The notes under the pieces are model-generated. The model was not told where the DNA came from and searched no databases. It worked only from the letters and a program-made list of their open reading frames with translations. From positions 124,001 to 188,000 of the forward strand of contig NZ_JBMWAN010000003.1 in the NCBI RefSeq assembly GCF_049546785.1: DNA of 64,000 bases. Direction: 5' to 3'. The translations under genes and the position numbers were made by a program. This stretch comes from Nitrospira_D sp035465795. GTDB lineage: Bacteria > Nitrospirota > Nitrospiria > Nitrospirales > Nitrospiraceae. Below are positions 27,081 to 35,363 of the stretch, one piece after another; positions within the stretch are counted from its first letter, which is position 1; every line of letters starts with the position of its first letter.

Positions 27081-27631
27081 GATCCCGGCGGGGGGCTGCA
27101 GGCCGGGCGCGAGCCGTAGCGGGTGGAGGGTTGGGGGAAGAGCAGACGGACTTCCGATTGTTTTCCGGCCTCGGCCAGCAACTGGTTGATCGTCTTCTTC
27201 AGGGTGGGGTGCACAAACAGCGGATCAAGTTCGCTCAAGGGCATAAGGACGAAGCGCCGCTGGTGCAGCCGGGGATGGGGCACGACGAGATCCGGTTCGT
27301 CGATGATGCGCCGGCCGTAGAACAGGATGTCCAGATCGAGGGTTCTGGGGCCCGAGCGATTGTCCTCGTCCCGTCCCAATGAGCGTTCGATCTCACGAAG
27401 GACTGTCAGCAGGCTGCGCGGCGTGATGTCGGTCTCCAGCTGTACCACGCCGTTCAGAAACCAGCCGTCTCCCGGCTGGGCATGGTCGTTCACCGGTTCG
27501 GTTTCATACAGCAGCGACACGCCGGAGACCTGAGAGTGGGGGAGCAGGCTCAGGAGCGTGACCGCCCGGTCGCAGAAGTCGAGACGATCTCCTACGTTGG
27601 AACCGAAGCCGATGAAGACCGTCTCTCTCAT
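27077..27631 (-). CDS. folK: 2-amino-4-hydroxy-6-hydroxymethyldihydropteridine pyrophosphokinase
   Basis: This is the folate pathway pyrophosphokinase. FIGFGSNVGDRLDFCDRAV is the family N-terminus. YETEPVNDHAQPGDGWFLN, the catalytic GPRTLDLDILFYG (two metal-binding Asp) and VVPHPRLHQRRFVLMPLSEL are all present. At 184 residues it has a slightly long C-terminal tail (RPACSPPPG) beyond the fold. It is upstream of and coupled to panC. Confidence 0.94.
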   Translation of the reverse strand: MRETVFIGFGSNVGDRLDFCDRAVTLLSLLPHSQVSGVSLLYETEPVNDHAQPGDGWFLNGVVQLETDITPRSLLTVLREIERSLGRDEDNRSGPRTLDLDILFYGRRIIDEPDLVVPHPRLHQRRFVLMPLSELDPLFVHPTLKKTINQLLAEAGKQSEVRLLFPQPSTRYGSRPACSPPPGS

Positions 27632-27641
27632 AAGCGTATCT

Positions 27642-27708
27642 TGTGAAACGTCATTCGTGAATCGTTAAGCAGGAAGAACAAGAGAGTATTTTGCGAACGA
27701 CGCTTCAC
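27642..27708 (+). repeat. Imperfect inverted intergenic repeat, copy near 35872
   Basis: Between folK and dapL the sequence has GTGAAACGTCATTCGT (from about 27642) and, inverted, CGAACGACGCTTCAC (from about 27694), whose reverse complement is GTGAAGCGTCGTTCG. The same 15 bases occur again at 35872-35886 in another intergenic gap. This suggests a short dispersed repeat family. Positions may be off by one base. Confidence 0.45.
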
Positions 27709-27728
27709 GCTTCACGAGCGACATCCTT

Positions 27729-28904
27729 TTAGAATCCCGCCTTCTGAATCCGCTCCACCGCTTCCGCCAACCGCTCTTTGGTCGTGCAGACCGTCATGCG
27801 GATATAGCCTTCGCCCGGCGCGCCGAAGCCGTTCCCCGGTGTGGTGACGATACCGGCCTTTTCTAACAGATGCGCGGTGAAGGAAGCCGAGGTGTAGCCC
27901 TTCGGCACCGTCACCCAGATGTAGAAGGCGGCGGGCGGCGCATCCACTTCCAACCCCAGTTTCTTGAGCCCGGGAATGAGCGTGTCGCGGCGCTCCTGGT
28001 AGATCTTCCGGATGCCGTCGGTGACGGAATCGTCCAGGCCCAGCGCCGTGATGCCGGCGGCCTGCACCGCTTCGAACACGCCCGAGTCCAGCTGGCTCTT
28101 CACCTTGCCCAGCGCGGCCAGGACCGTCTTGTTGCCGACCACAAACCCGAGGCGCCAGCCGGTCATGTTGTAGGTCTTGGAGAGAGAGTGGAACTCCACG
28201 CCGACGTCCTTGGCGCCGTCCACTTCCATGAAGCTCGCCGGGCGCTTGCCGTCGTAATAAATCTCCGAGTAGGCCGCGTCGTGGCAGATGATGATCTGGT
28301 TCTCCTGCGCGAACTCGATCGCCCGCTTGAAGTAGTCCTTCGTCATGATAACCGAGGTCGGGTTATTCGGCGAATTCAACCACATCAGCTTGGCCTTCTT
28401 CGCCACGTCTTTGGGGATCGCGTTCAGGTCGGGCAGGAACCCGTTGGCCTTCGTCAGCGGCATAATGTGCGAGACGCCGCCGGAGAAGCTGGTCCCCACC
28501 GGATAAACCGGATAGCCGGGGCTCGGCACCAGCACCACATCGCCCGGATCGACGAACGCCAGGTGGATGTGGCCGATCCCTTCTTTCGATCCGATCAAGG
28601 TCAGTACTTCATCGGCCGGATCGAGCGTCACGTTGAACCGCCGCTTGTACCAATCAGCCACGGCTTTCCGGAACGCCAGCATCCCTTCATAGGAGGGATA
28701 TTGATGGTGCTTGGGGTTCTTGGCGGCCTGCGCGAGGCTCTCGATGATCGGAGCCGGGGTCGGCAAATCGGGATCGCCGATGCCGAGATTGATGATATCG
28801 ACGCCCCTGGCGATCGCCTCTTGCTTCATCTTATCGATGGCGGCGAACAGGTAGGGGGGCAAGGTTTTGATGCGAGTTGCGACTTCAATGGGGAAACCAG
28901 CCAT
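27729..28904 (-). CDS. dapL: LL-diaminopimelate aminotransferase
   Basis: This class I/II PLP aminotransferase converts tetrahydrodipicolinate directly to LL-diaminopimelate, bypassing the acylated intermediates. With dapA, dapB and lysA at 12-15 kb it completes the DapL route, which is expected in Nitrospira. Visible are INLGIGDPDLPTPAPIIE, the YPSYEGMLAFRKAV region, WLNSPNNPTSVIM, and the PLP lysine in FHSLSKTYNMTGWRLGF. It has 391 residues from ATG 28904 after AAGGAG. A longer in-frame start at 29012 lies inside the dispersed repeat and is rejected. Confidence 0.92.
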   Translation of the reverse strand: MAGFPIEVATRIKTLPPYLFAAIDKMKQEAIARGVDIINLGIGDPDLPTPAPIIESLAQAAKNPKHHQYPSYEGMLAFRKAVADWYKRRFNVTLDPADEVLTLIGSKEGIGHIHLAFVDPGDVVLVPSPGYPVYPVGTSFSGGVSHIMPLTKANGFLPDLNAIPKDVAKKAKLMWLNSPNNPTSVIMTKDYFKRAIEFAQENQIIICHDAAYSEIYYDGKRPASFMEVDGAKDVGVEFHSLSKTYNMTGWRLGFVVGNKTVLAALGKVKSQLDSGVFEAVQAAGITALGLDDSVTDGIRKIYQERRDTLIPGLKKLGLEVDAPPAAFYIWVTVPKGYTSASFTAHLLEKAGIVTTPGNGFGAPGEGYIRMTVCTTKERLAEAVERIQKAGF

Positions 28905-28924
28905 GTCCGATGCGCTCCTTTTCC

Positions 28925-29051
28925 GCAGGATGTTGAAAACAGCCGCCAGCTTCGTTCTCGCGTGGCTCAGACTCTCAACGTGCTGATAAACGTACGCCTC
29001 GGGTCCTTGCACGCTGCGGCATCGCTGGACGGCCGTTTTTGACCATCCTGC
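28925..29051. repeat. Dispersed ~125-bp repeat with inverted ends, copy 1
   Basis: The element runs from GCAGGATGTTGAAAA to TTTTTGACCATCCTGC, so its ends are inverted copies. The interior (CCGCCAGC, GTTCTCGCG, CTCAACGT, CGTACGCCTCG, GCTGGACGGCC) matches copy 2 at 32204-32327 block by block with divergence. It lies just upstream of dapL and contains no gene of its own. Confidence 0.75.
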
Positions 29052-29091
29052 GATGTAAGGCGATAAGACTACAGCAGGAATATGGACGCAA

Positions 29092-29775
29092 TCAACGCCC
29101 TGGAGTAAGCACGTGTCCGATCAGCCGATCGGCGATCTGGTGCGACAGCCACATATGAGGGAGGAAGCCGATCGAGACCTTCGAGGCGGTCACCTGTGCC
29201 CGATCAAGATCGGGGGCGCACTCGCGACAGAGGGACTCAATTCCGTCCGTCTCCATCTCCAGATGGAACAGCAGGCCATAGGCGCGGGAGCCGAAGCGAA
29301 AGGCTTGGAGCGGGGCAATCTCAGAACCGGCCAGGGGCACGCAATCCGACGGTAGGTCGAAGACCTCGCCGTGCCACTCAAAGACCGGGAGGTCCTCCGG
29401 AAACACCCCGAACACGGGGTCTTGTTTTCCCTCCTCGGTTAAATGGATTCGTGTCTTGCCGATTTCCAGCGCCTTGCCTGGCCGCACGGTGGCGCCGAGC
29501 GCCTTGGCCATGAACTGGCTGCCCAGGCAGACGCCGATCACCGGCTTCCCGGCCAGCAGCGCGGAGCGAATGAACGCGGTCTCTTTGGCAATCCAACCAT
29601 CCGTATCATTCACCGACATCGGCCCGCCCATGACGATGAGCAAGTCGCCCGCATCTTTCGGCAAGCCGTCTTGGGGGACGAGATGGCGTTCGAGACTCAC
29701 CCCGCGATTCGCGAGCGAGGCCGCAAAAGCACCGGGCCCTTCAAATGAGACATGCTGGAGACAGACAGCACGCAT
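29092..29775 (-). CDS. Class I glutamine amidotransferase (GMP synthase-like)
   Basis: The 227-residue protein has a single class I glutamine amidotransferase domain. LIVMGGPMSVND precedes the nucleophile loop IGVCLGSQFMAKALGA, and GLLFHLEME supplies the catalytic His with a following Glu. It has no synthetase domain and is not GuaA itself. Such stand-alone proteins act on small amides or gamma-glutamyl compounds. It is divergent from the hemerythrin gene. The exact substrate cannot be read from the sequence. Confidence 0.85.
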   Translation of the reverse strand: MRAVCLQHVSFEGPGAFAASLANRGVSLERHLVPQDGLPKDAGDLLIVMGGPMSVNDTDGWIAKETAFIRSALLAGKPVIGVCLGSQFMAKALGATVRPGKALEIGKTRIHLTEEGKQDPVFGVFPEDLPVFEWHGEVFDLPSDCVPLAGSEIAPLQAFRFGSRAYGLLFHLEMETDGIESLCRECAPDLDRAQVTASKVSIGFLPHMWLSHQIADRLIGHVLTPGR

Positions 29776-30111
29776 AAACAGAAGAATCTTAAGCCATTGC
29801 TTCCCGCGTGTGTCAAGAGAACCGAGAGGGCGCTTATGAGTTGGTCTGTGCCGAAATTGATTCGGATGGCATCATGAGTAGGATGAGTTTTCGGATGGTG
29901 ATCACAGATCACGTAATCCGATGCGAGTCATGCCTATCGCTAAGGATGGCGTAGGACTTAATGTTTCGCGGATCTTGAAATCTGCTTGCGGGCGAGTCAC
30001 ATGTTTGGTCTAGTAGATGCTAGCCGATGGTTGTCGCACCGGTCGTGCGAGGTTTTAGAACAAGGGCGGGGAAAGCAAGAAGGGGAAGTGTTTCCACAAG
30101 GAGGAGCGTTC
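29776..30111. other. Divergent intergenic region with dyad
   Basis: This 336-bp region separates the amidotransferase (minus) and hemerythrin (plus) genes. It contains a two-layer dyad at 29892-29920 and a GGAGGAG ribosome site before the hemerythrin ATG. No gene is supported: the short frames here have no recognisable features. Confidence 0.5.
29892..29920. promoter_or_regulatory. Operator-like dyad
   Basis: GTGATC-ACA-GATCAC at 29898-29912 is a perfect inverted repeat, nested in outer arms CGGAT (29892-29896) and ATCCG (29916-29920). Size and symmetry suit a dimeric regulator, loosely like CRP/FNR-family sites. It lies about 190 bases before the hemerythrin start and 120 bases before the divergent amidotransferase gene. 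No regulator is identified. Confidence 0.4.
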
Positions 30112-30555
30112 ATGGCAAACCTGGTTGAGCAGCTAAAGGCGGAACATGTTCAGCTAAAACAGATCTTGAAGAAGGCGGGAGATTTCTCGAAGCCGGCAGT
30201 GGAGCGAATCGGGTTGTTGAGTGAGGTCAAGAAGGGCCTACTCGCACATCTAGGGAAGGAAGACCGCGAATTGTATCCTGTGTTAAGCGGCGTGGCGCAG
30301 CATAACCAAGAGGTGCGGAGAATCTTGGAGGTGTTCGCCAAAGACATGGAAGAGATCGCGCCCCAAGTGCTGGCGTTTTTTGAGAAATATGAGGACGTCC
30401 AGTGGGTTTCAGAGAAGATGCGGACAGACATCGCGTTCCCTGCTGAGTTCGGGCAGGATCTCGAGCGGCTGGTGGTGCTGTTGGGACTACGGATTGGCCG
30501 AGAAGAAGCCACGCTGTATCCCACATACGACAGAGTGGCGATGAAAGCAGCGTGA
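30112..30555 (+). CDS. Hemerythrin HHE-domain protein
   Basis: The 147-residue four-helix protein has His/Glu motifs of the hemerythrin cation-binding domain: LKAEHVQLKQIL, AHLGKEDRELYP and a C-terminal REEATLYPTYDRV. It probably carries a di-iron centre used in oxygen, redox or nitrosative stress sensing or repair. The proximal ligand set looks slightly atypical. ATG 30112 follows GGAGGAGCGTTC. An in-frame upstream start at 29986 is not supported by a ribosome site. Confidence 0.85.
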   Translation: MANLVEQLKAEHVQLKQILKKAGDFSKPAVERIGLLSEVKKGLLAHLGKEDRELYPVLSGVAQHNQEVRRILEVFAKDMEEIAPQVLAFFEKYEDVQWVSEKMRTDIAFPAEFGQDLERLVVLLGLRIGREEATLYPTYDRVAMKAA

Positions 30556-30672
30556 TTTTGAGCAAGCCTGTGAGCAGGCCATAACATTTGGTGGGCGTGT
30601 TAGCCTCCCATGCCATGAATGCCCTGTGTCGGACTATTAGGGTTGGTACCATTCGGAGCCGGTTGGGTAACC

Positions 30673-31185
30673 ATGCCTCACAGGGCTCGAGCTATATGTA
30701 AGGACATCACCACGCTCGACGTTGATGCCATCGTCAACGCGGCGAACTCCTCCCTGCTGCCCGGCGGCGGAGTGTGCGGCGCGATCCATCGGGGAGCCGG
30801 GCCGGAGTTGGCGCAGGAGTGTCGTCTCCTCGGAGGATGCCAGACCGGGGACGCGAAGCTGACGAAGGGCTACCGTCTGCCCGCCCGCTACGTCATCCAC
30901 ACGGTCGGGCCTGTCTGGAGCGGCGGTCAGCAGGGTGAAGCGGAGCTGCTCTCTTCCTGCTATCGCCGTTCCATTGAAGTCGCTGCAGCCAACGGGGTTG
31001 CAAGATTGGCTTTCCCCGGCATCAGCAGCGGCATCTACGGATATCCCGTTGAGGAAGCCGCCAGTATTGCCGTTGCCACGGTGCGGCAGTCTTTGCGGGA
31101 ATTCCCTGCAGTTCGTGAAGTAATCTTCTGTTGCTTCTCGCCAGGCGACCTGGCCGTGTATGAAAAGATTCTGTTGGATAAATGA
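30673..31185 (+). CDS. Macro-domain ADP-ribose hydrolase (YmdB-like)
   Basis: This single macro domain of about 170 residues shows the ADP-ribose-binding signatures DVDAIVNAANSSLLPGGGVCGAIHRGAG and FPGISSGIYGYPVEEAA. It is similar to O-acetyl-ADP-ribose deacetylases, which remove ADP-ribose from metabolites or proteins. ATG 30673 gives the usual N-terminus. An upstream ATG at 30619 would add an unrelated hydrophobic stretch. The protein is cytoplasmic and the gene probably has its own promoter. Confidence 0.9.
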   Translation: MPHRARAICKDITTLDVDAIVNAANSSLLPGGGVCGAIHRGAGPELAQECRLLGGCQTGDAKLTKGYRLPARYVIHTVGPVWSGGQQGEAELLSSCYRRSIEVAAANGVARLAFPGISSGIYGYPVEEAASIAVATVRQSLREFPAVREVIFCCFSPGDLAVYEKILLDK

Positions 31186-31355
31186 TTCCCTTCTTCTGGA
31201 GGCTGATCCGAACCATGTAGGGACAGCAGTCGGCCCATGAGGGCCGGCAAATCGCCTGCATTCTTGGGGGAGACGCACTTCCGGTATCCCCCTGTTTTCA
31301 TAAATCTTCTCCGTTTCCTCTTCAGCTCTCCGCCTTTTCTTCCGAAAAGTAAGCC

Positions 31356-32204
31356 ATGACGACCGAAAGTGTCTTCTCGGCTTCCGGGTTTGATTCATCG
31401 CTGTCTGGCGCTGAGCCGTCGGATTTGCCACGCTATACGCTGGGGCAGCGGCTGCGTTCCGGCTACTACGCATTGTGGTATCGCCTGGGCGAGCATCTGC
31501 GCTGGTCCCGGGGTGTGTATTGCGAGCAACCGGTCGGGCGGCTTGTCCTTCTGAGCCGTGGGCAACAGGCGCGGATTGCCCTTTTGCGGCGGCGCTTCGA
31601 TCTCCGGTTTGAGAAACACTGCGCCGCGCTGACGGCGATCAAGAACTACGACTATTTCGATATGCTCGATCAGGCCTGGATGGCGTGGGGCGAGCCGCGG
31701 CCGGCCGGCGGAGTGGTGCACGATGTGGGAGCGTCGAACTTCTGGTATGTCCGCGCCCTCCACGCCTTCTTTCAGCCGGTTGAACTGACAGGCATAGAGG
31801 TCGAGGGCTATCGGATTTCCGCCAACGGCTACAGCCGATGGGATTATGCACAGGGCTATATGCAGGATTTGCCCGGAACGAAGTTTGTCGTGGCCGACTA
31901 TGCGGCCTATGCCGCCCCGGCCGATACGATCGTGGTCTGGTATCCCTTTGTGACGCCGGCGTCGGTGCTGGCCTGGCGCATGCCGTTGGGCCTCTTCGCG
32001 CCGCGGGCCCTGTTTGCCCGCATGGCGTCAAATCTGAACCCGGGCGGCGTCTTGGTGATGGTCAATCAAGGGCCGGAAGAGGCGGAGTGCGCGGCCGGCT
32101 TTTGCCGCGAGGCGGGGTTGCTGTTCCGCAGCTCCTGTCAGCCGCTGGCGCTCTTGCGCGCGCGGCGTCTGCCTCCCGTGATTTCTATATGGAGCCGTCG
32201 CTAG
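31356..32204 (+). CDS. Methyltransferase-like protein, 282 aa
   Basis: The 282-residue protein has a segment VVHDVGASNFWYVRALHAFF followed by LTGIEVEGYR, which reads like motif I and motif II of a class I SAM-dependent methyltransferase. NPGGVLVMVNQGPEEAE later resembles the post-motif region. The N-terminal 100 residues are Arg/Leu/Tyr-rich and unlike common families. The start at ATG 31356 has only a weak ribosome site. Its stop codon touches copy 2 of the dispersed repeat. The substrate is unknown. Confidence 0.65.
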   Translation: MTTESVFSASGFDSSLSGAEPSDLPRYTLGQRLRSGYYALWYRLGEHLRWSRGVYCEQPVGRLVLLSRGQQARIALLRRRFDLRFEKHCAALTAIKNYDYFDMLDQAWMAWGEPRPAGGVVHDVGASNFWYVRALHAFFQPVELTGIEVEGYRISANGYSRWDYAQGYMQDLPGTKFVVADYAAYAAPADTIVVWYPFVTPASVLAWRMPLGLFAPRALFARMASNLNPGGVLVMVNQGPEEAECAAGFCREAGLLFRSSCQPLALLRARRLPPVISIWSRR

Positions 32205-32327
32205 CAGGCTGTTGAAAAAGTCCGCCAGCGGCGTTCTCGCGGCGCTCAGAGGCTCAACGTACCAGAGCGTACGCCTCGCCTCTTCGCTGGCTGCGGCCTT
32301 GCTGGACGGCCATTTTGAACAGCCTGC
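32204..32327. repeat. Dispersed ~125-bp repeat with inverted ends, copy 2
   Basis: This copy starts GCAGGCTGTTGAAAAAG and ends CATTTTGAACAGCCTGC, a near-perfect terminal inversion of about 17 bases. Internal blocks GTCCGCCAGCGGCGTTCTCG, GGCTCAACGTACC and TTGCTGGACGGCC match copy 1 near 28925. It begins on the last base of the upstream gene's stop codon. Confidence 0.8.
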
Positions 32328-32439
32328 GAAGAATTCTGAAGGAGTCTGTGAGCGGCCACATCTCACGGTTTCGTGGCAATGAAATAGTTCTCAACCCACT
32401 GCTAGCTGTTTCGCGAAGGCCTACGATACAATCCCGCCT

Positions 32440-33252
32440 ATGCAACACCACATCAAGACGGTTGAAGATCTTCGATGGCTCATGGCCCATACGGGCGGGT
32501 TTCGCTCGGGCTATGTCACGGATGTCCAGATGAGCAAGCGCCGGCTCTTCGACGAGGAGACGGGGCGTGACGTGCTGGCCGACACGACGGTGACCGTGAC
32601 CATTCGCTATCAGCTGCGCGGGATGGTGCGGGTGGCGAAGCTGGTGATGAGCGGCGTGACGGATTTTTCGATTTTTGAACAGGAAGGCGCCGACTGTTCC
32701 TCTCTCAGCATCATCCAGGCGGAATGCACCGCCGGGCGACTGCGTTTCTGGTTCGATCCGCAAGGGGAGCTGTATGCGGTCTGCGAGGAGGCTCATTTGG
32801 AGGAAGTGGCGGCGCCCCTGCTGCCGGTGCATCCCCTTCCGGAGCTTGCCCGGTGGACGTTCCAGGGACACTCTTCGGATGGTCCGACCGTCTCCTGGTT
32901 GTTGACGGAGCTGGAGCAAGCCGGCATCCCCTGCTCCTGGGTCGCGGCGAAGAAACGGCGGGCGAGCGATTCGCTGATGCGGTGGGAGGGGGATTTGACG
33001 CCCGACAGCGAGTCCGGCGACGACCGCTCCCGTGCGGTGCGCGTGATGGTCTATGGATCGCTGGATGGAGAGGGATTCGGGATCGTGCTGCGGGCGCTGG
33101 GCGAGCAGGATCGCCGGGTGAGCCGGGTCCTGGCGGTGCTGGCGGACCGGATTACGCAGCGCTATTCCGGGACCTGTCTGGTCGGGACGACGATGATTCC
33201 AGGCCGCGAATGGGAATACTGGCGGGCGAGAAACGGCCGGGCACCTGAGTAG
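32440..33252 (+). CDS. Hypothetical protein, 270 aa
   Basis: The 270-residue soluble protein has alternating hydrophobic residues suggesting beta-rich structure (TTVTVTIRYQLRGMVRVAKLVMSGVTDFSIF) and a Glu/Asp-rich second half. No signal peptide, membrane helix, metal motif or nucleotide motif is visible. It is flanked by the dispersed repeat upstream and the convergent methyltransferase downstream. I do not recognise the family. Confidence 0.72.
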   Translation: MQHHIKTVEDLRWLMAHTGGFRSGYVTDVQMSKRRLFDEETGRDVLADTTVTVTIRYQLRGMVRVAKLVMSGVTDFSIFEQEGADCSSLSIIQAECTAGRLRFWFDPQGELYAVCEEAHLEEVAAPLLPVHPLPELARWTFQGHSSDGPTVSWLLTELEQAGIPCSWVAAKKRRASDSLMRWEGDLTPDSESGDDRSRAVRVMVYGSLDGEGFGIVLRALGEQDRRVSRVLAVLADRITQRYSGTCLVGTTMIPGREWEYWRARNGRAPE

Positions 33253-33281
33253 GGGAATTCCCGACTGATTCGAACGCGAAT

Positions 33282-34013
33282 CTAGTGGGAATGGCCGTTG
33301 GCAAACTGGCCGTTGCCGTTGGCATGGTGTTCGGCGTTGTGCCCGTTGCCGTTGACATAGGCGCCTGCGCCGTTGCCGTTCTTCACGACATGCCCGTTCT
33401 TCGCATTCACACATTCCACCAGCGCCCAGAACCGCAGCGGGTTCACGTTCTGTTTGCGGGCGACGTGCAGTGACGTGCCCTCCAGCACCGTATTCAACGA
33501 CAGATCCGTCCGCCAGCCGAGATGCTTGGTGATCGGAGAGATCACTTTCTCCATCGCGGCGATGATCTTGTTGCCGTTGCTGAAGTGGTTGAGCATGATG
33601 ATGCGGCCGCCCGGCCGGCAGACGCGGATCATTTCGTTGACCACTTTGCGATAGTCCGGGACGGCGGTGACGACATAGGCGGCGACGACGGTATCGAAAC
33701 TGCTGTCGGCAAACTCCATGGCTCCGGCATCCATCCGGTGCAGCTGCACGTGCGTCATCCGGTGCAGGTCGGTCTTCATCTTGGCCTGTTCCAGCATGCC
33801 TTCCGAGAGATCGATGCCGACAATGCGGCAGTGTCGCGGGTACATCGGGAGGGCCAGGCCGGTGCCGACGCCGACCTCTAAAATGCGTTCATCGGGCTGG
33901 ACGTTCAAGTTGCGGATGGCGGACTCGCGGCCTTCATGAAACACTTTTCCAAAAATCTGATCGTAGACGCCGGCGTACGAGGTGTACACCCGTTCGACTT
34001 TCTTTAAATCCAT
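33282..34013 (-). CDS. PmtA/UbiE-type methyltransferase with Asn/Gly/His tail
   Basis: Residues 1-205 form a class I methyltransferase like phosphatidylethanolamine N-methyltransferases (PmtA): YTSYAGVYDQIFGKVFHEGR at the N-terminus, ILEVGVGTGLALPMYP (motif I), GIDLSEGMLEQA, and CRPGGRIIMLNHF. Residues about 207-243 are a low-complexity tail rich in Asn, Gly and His (VKNGNGAGAY, HHANGNGQF), encoded by GTTGCC-type DNA repeats. ATG 34013 follows GGAGGACAC. It probably methylates a phospholipid head group. The tail is not part of the fold and could bind metal. Confidence 0.78.
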   Translation of the reverse strand: MDLKKVERVYTSYAGVYDQIFGKVFHEGRESAIRNLNVQPDERILEVGVGTGLALPMYPRHCRIVGIDLSEGMLEQAKMKTDLHRMTHVQLHRMDAGAMEFADSSFDTVVAAYVVTAVPDYRKVVNEMIRVCRPGGRIIMLNHFSNGNKIIAAMEKVISPITKHLGWRTDLSLNTVLEGTSLHVARKQNVNPLRFWALVECVNAKNGHVVKNGNGAGAYVNGNGHNAEHHANGNGQFANGHSH

Positions 34014-34310
34014 GTGTCCTCCGGGCCCGCAGGGCTTCGACTCGTCGCGGCCCATTCGGGCAGGCCAGCGCAGAACGAGAAAGCGCCAGTGGGAAAATAC
34101 AGAAGGCGGGAGTCGATCTGATGCGAAATGCCCGCCCAGACTACAAGCGGAGCTACTGTAGCCAAGTCCCCAGGATGAGTCAACCTCTTCTTGCCGTCCC
34201 GACAGCACACCCCATCGCGGGCGGGAGCGTGTCGGATCGTCGCGGGTCGGGTCGGCAACGGGGCCTCGCGGCTTGATTCATGGCCGATTGCTGTGGGATA
34301 GGTACGCATT

Positions 34311-34940
34311 ATGATGTTGGCGGGACTGTTTGCCGGCGCGTTGTTCATCGGTCTCCTGGTCGGAGACCGTTTGTACTTTCGTACACTCTCGCTCGACGCG
34401 AGCCGGTACGGGTGCCGCGTGGGGCGAGGCGAACACCGGTTGGATGCCCTCACGCCGGCGCAGATCCATGCCCGTTTCGATTCGTACGGGATTCTCGCCC
34501 TCCGCCATGGCGTCGCCCGCCTGTTTGCCGACGCCCAGCGCATTCTGCTGCGTCCGCGCTATCCGACCCTCTGGGCCTTTCTCTGGATCTGGCCGATGAA
34601 GGTCACCATCGATCTCCGGACGGAAGGCCAATCGGTCGTGTTGTCTTCGACAAAACGCATTCCCTGGTGCTCGGCGATCCTCACCGGCGCCTGGTTTTGC
34701 ATCGTGGGACTCGGCACGCTCGCCACGCTGATCAGTTATGCGATGGAGGGGGGCTTGTCCGACTCGGGCGGGGCGCTGATGGGCGCGGGCATTCTTACCC
34801 TGGGATTGTTCTTCTTCTTTTCGGGCCTGGTCACGGTGGTGATGGCCTACCGGATGGAGAACAGCCGGCTGGCGCTCGTGTCCCAGGAGCTGCACGAGGC
34901 CCTGAAGGGTGCGGCGGCTCCTGTCTCGGCTACGCGCTAA
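34311..34940 (+). CDS. Hypothetical membrane protein, 209 aa
   Basis: The protein has one N-terminal membrane helix (LAGLFAGALFIGLLVGD), a soluble region with a Leu/Arg-rich segment (residues 25-125), and two C-terminal helices (ILTGAWFCIVGLGTLATLI and MGAGILTLGLFFFFSGLVTVV). A short cytoplasmic tail follows. Two ATGs in a row (34311, 34314) are possible starts. It overlaps the convergent 114-residue gene by 11 bases. No family recognised. Confidence 0.7.
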   Translation: MMLAGLFAGALFIGLLVGDRLYFRTLSLDASRYGCRVGRGEHRLDALTPAQIHARFDSYGILALRHGVARLFADAQRILLRPRYPTLWAFLWIWPMKVTIDLRTEGQSVVLSSTKRIPWCSAILTGAWFCIVGLGTLATLISYAMEGGLSDSGGALMGAGILTLGLFFFFSGLVTVVMAYRMENSRLALVSQELHEALKGAAAPVSATR

Positions 34941-35274
34941 ACAACTGTAAAAAGTGGTCGTACTCGGCGGGCAGGGCGATGGCTGACCGATTGCGGGCCA
35001 AACCGGCAATGATGCCGCGATGCTTTTTGCTGAGGCCGGATGTCTCAAACGCCGTTCGGAACTGCTGCCATTTTGCCGCGGAATCGGAGGCGATTCGGGT
35101 TTGCTCTTCCTTGGGGAGGGCATGCACGGCGGTGGTCAACGCGCGAATCGCCTTCTCCACGCTTTCATAGGGCGGAGCCAGTTTGAGCTGCGCGTAGAAC
35201 GTTTCGAGATGAGCCCGGAACTCTTCGCGGAGTTCGTGGAGCTGATTGGATGATGGAGAAATCGGTTGAGTCAT
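34930..35274 (-). CDS. Hypothetical protein, 114 aa
   Basis: A small soluble helical protein. An N-terminal amphipathic segment (LHELREEFRAHLETFYAQL) suggests coiled-coil pairing. No cysteines, metal motifs or signal peptide are seen. It is encoded opposite and slightly overlapping the membrane-protein gene that ends at 34940. Function unknown. Confidence 0.65.
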   Translation of the reverse strand: MTQPISPSSNQLHELREEFRAHLETFYAQLKLAPPYESVEKAIRALTTAVHALPKEEQTRIASDSAAKWQQFRTAFETSGLSKKHRGIIAGLARNRSAIALPAEYDHFLQLFSA

Positions 35275-35363
35275 TGTACTGCAGCGAATGATACGGCATG
35301 ATAGCGCAGCCTGACAACAGGCGACCCGGTATAATAGGATTTTTCATACGCAAGGAGGTCTGT

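Noticed and set aside
30556..30620. Possible terminator/attC-like sequence (GCCTG-TGAG-CAGGC, then CATAAC and GTTAGCC)
   Set aside because: The hairpin lacks a T-run, and the GTTAGCC core has no matching arm structure, so neither call is supported.
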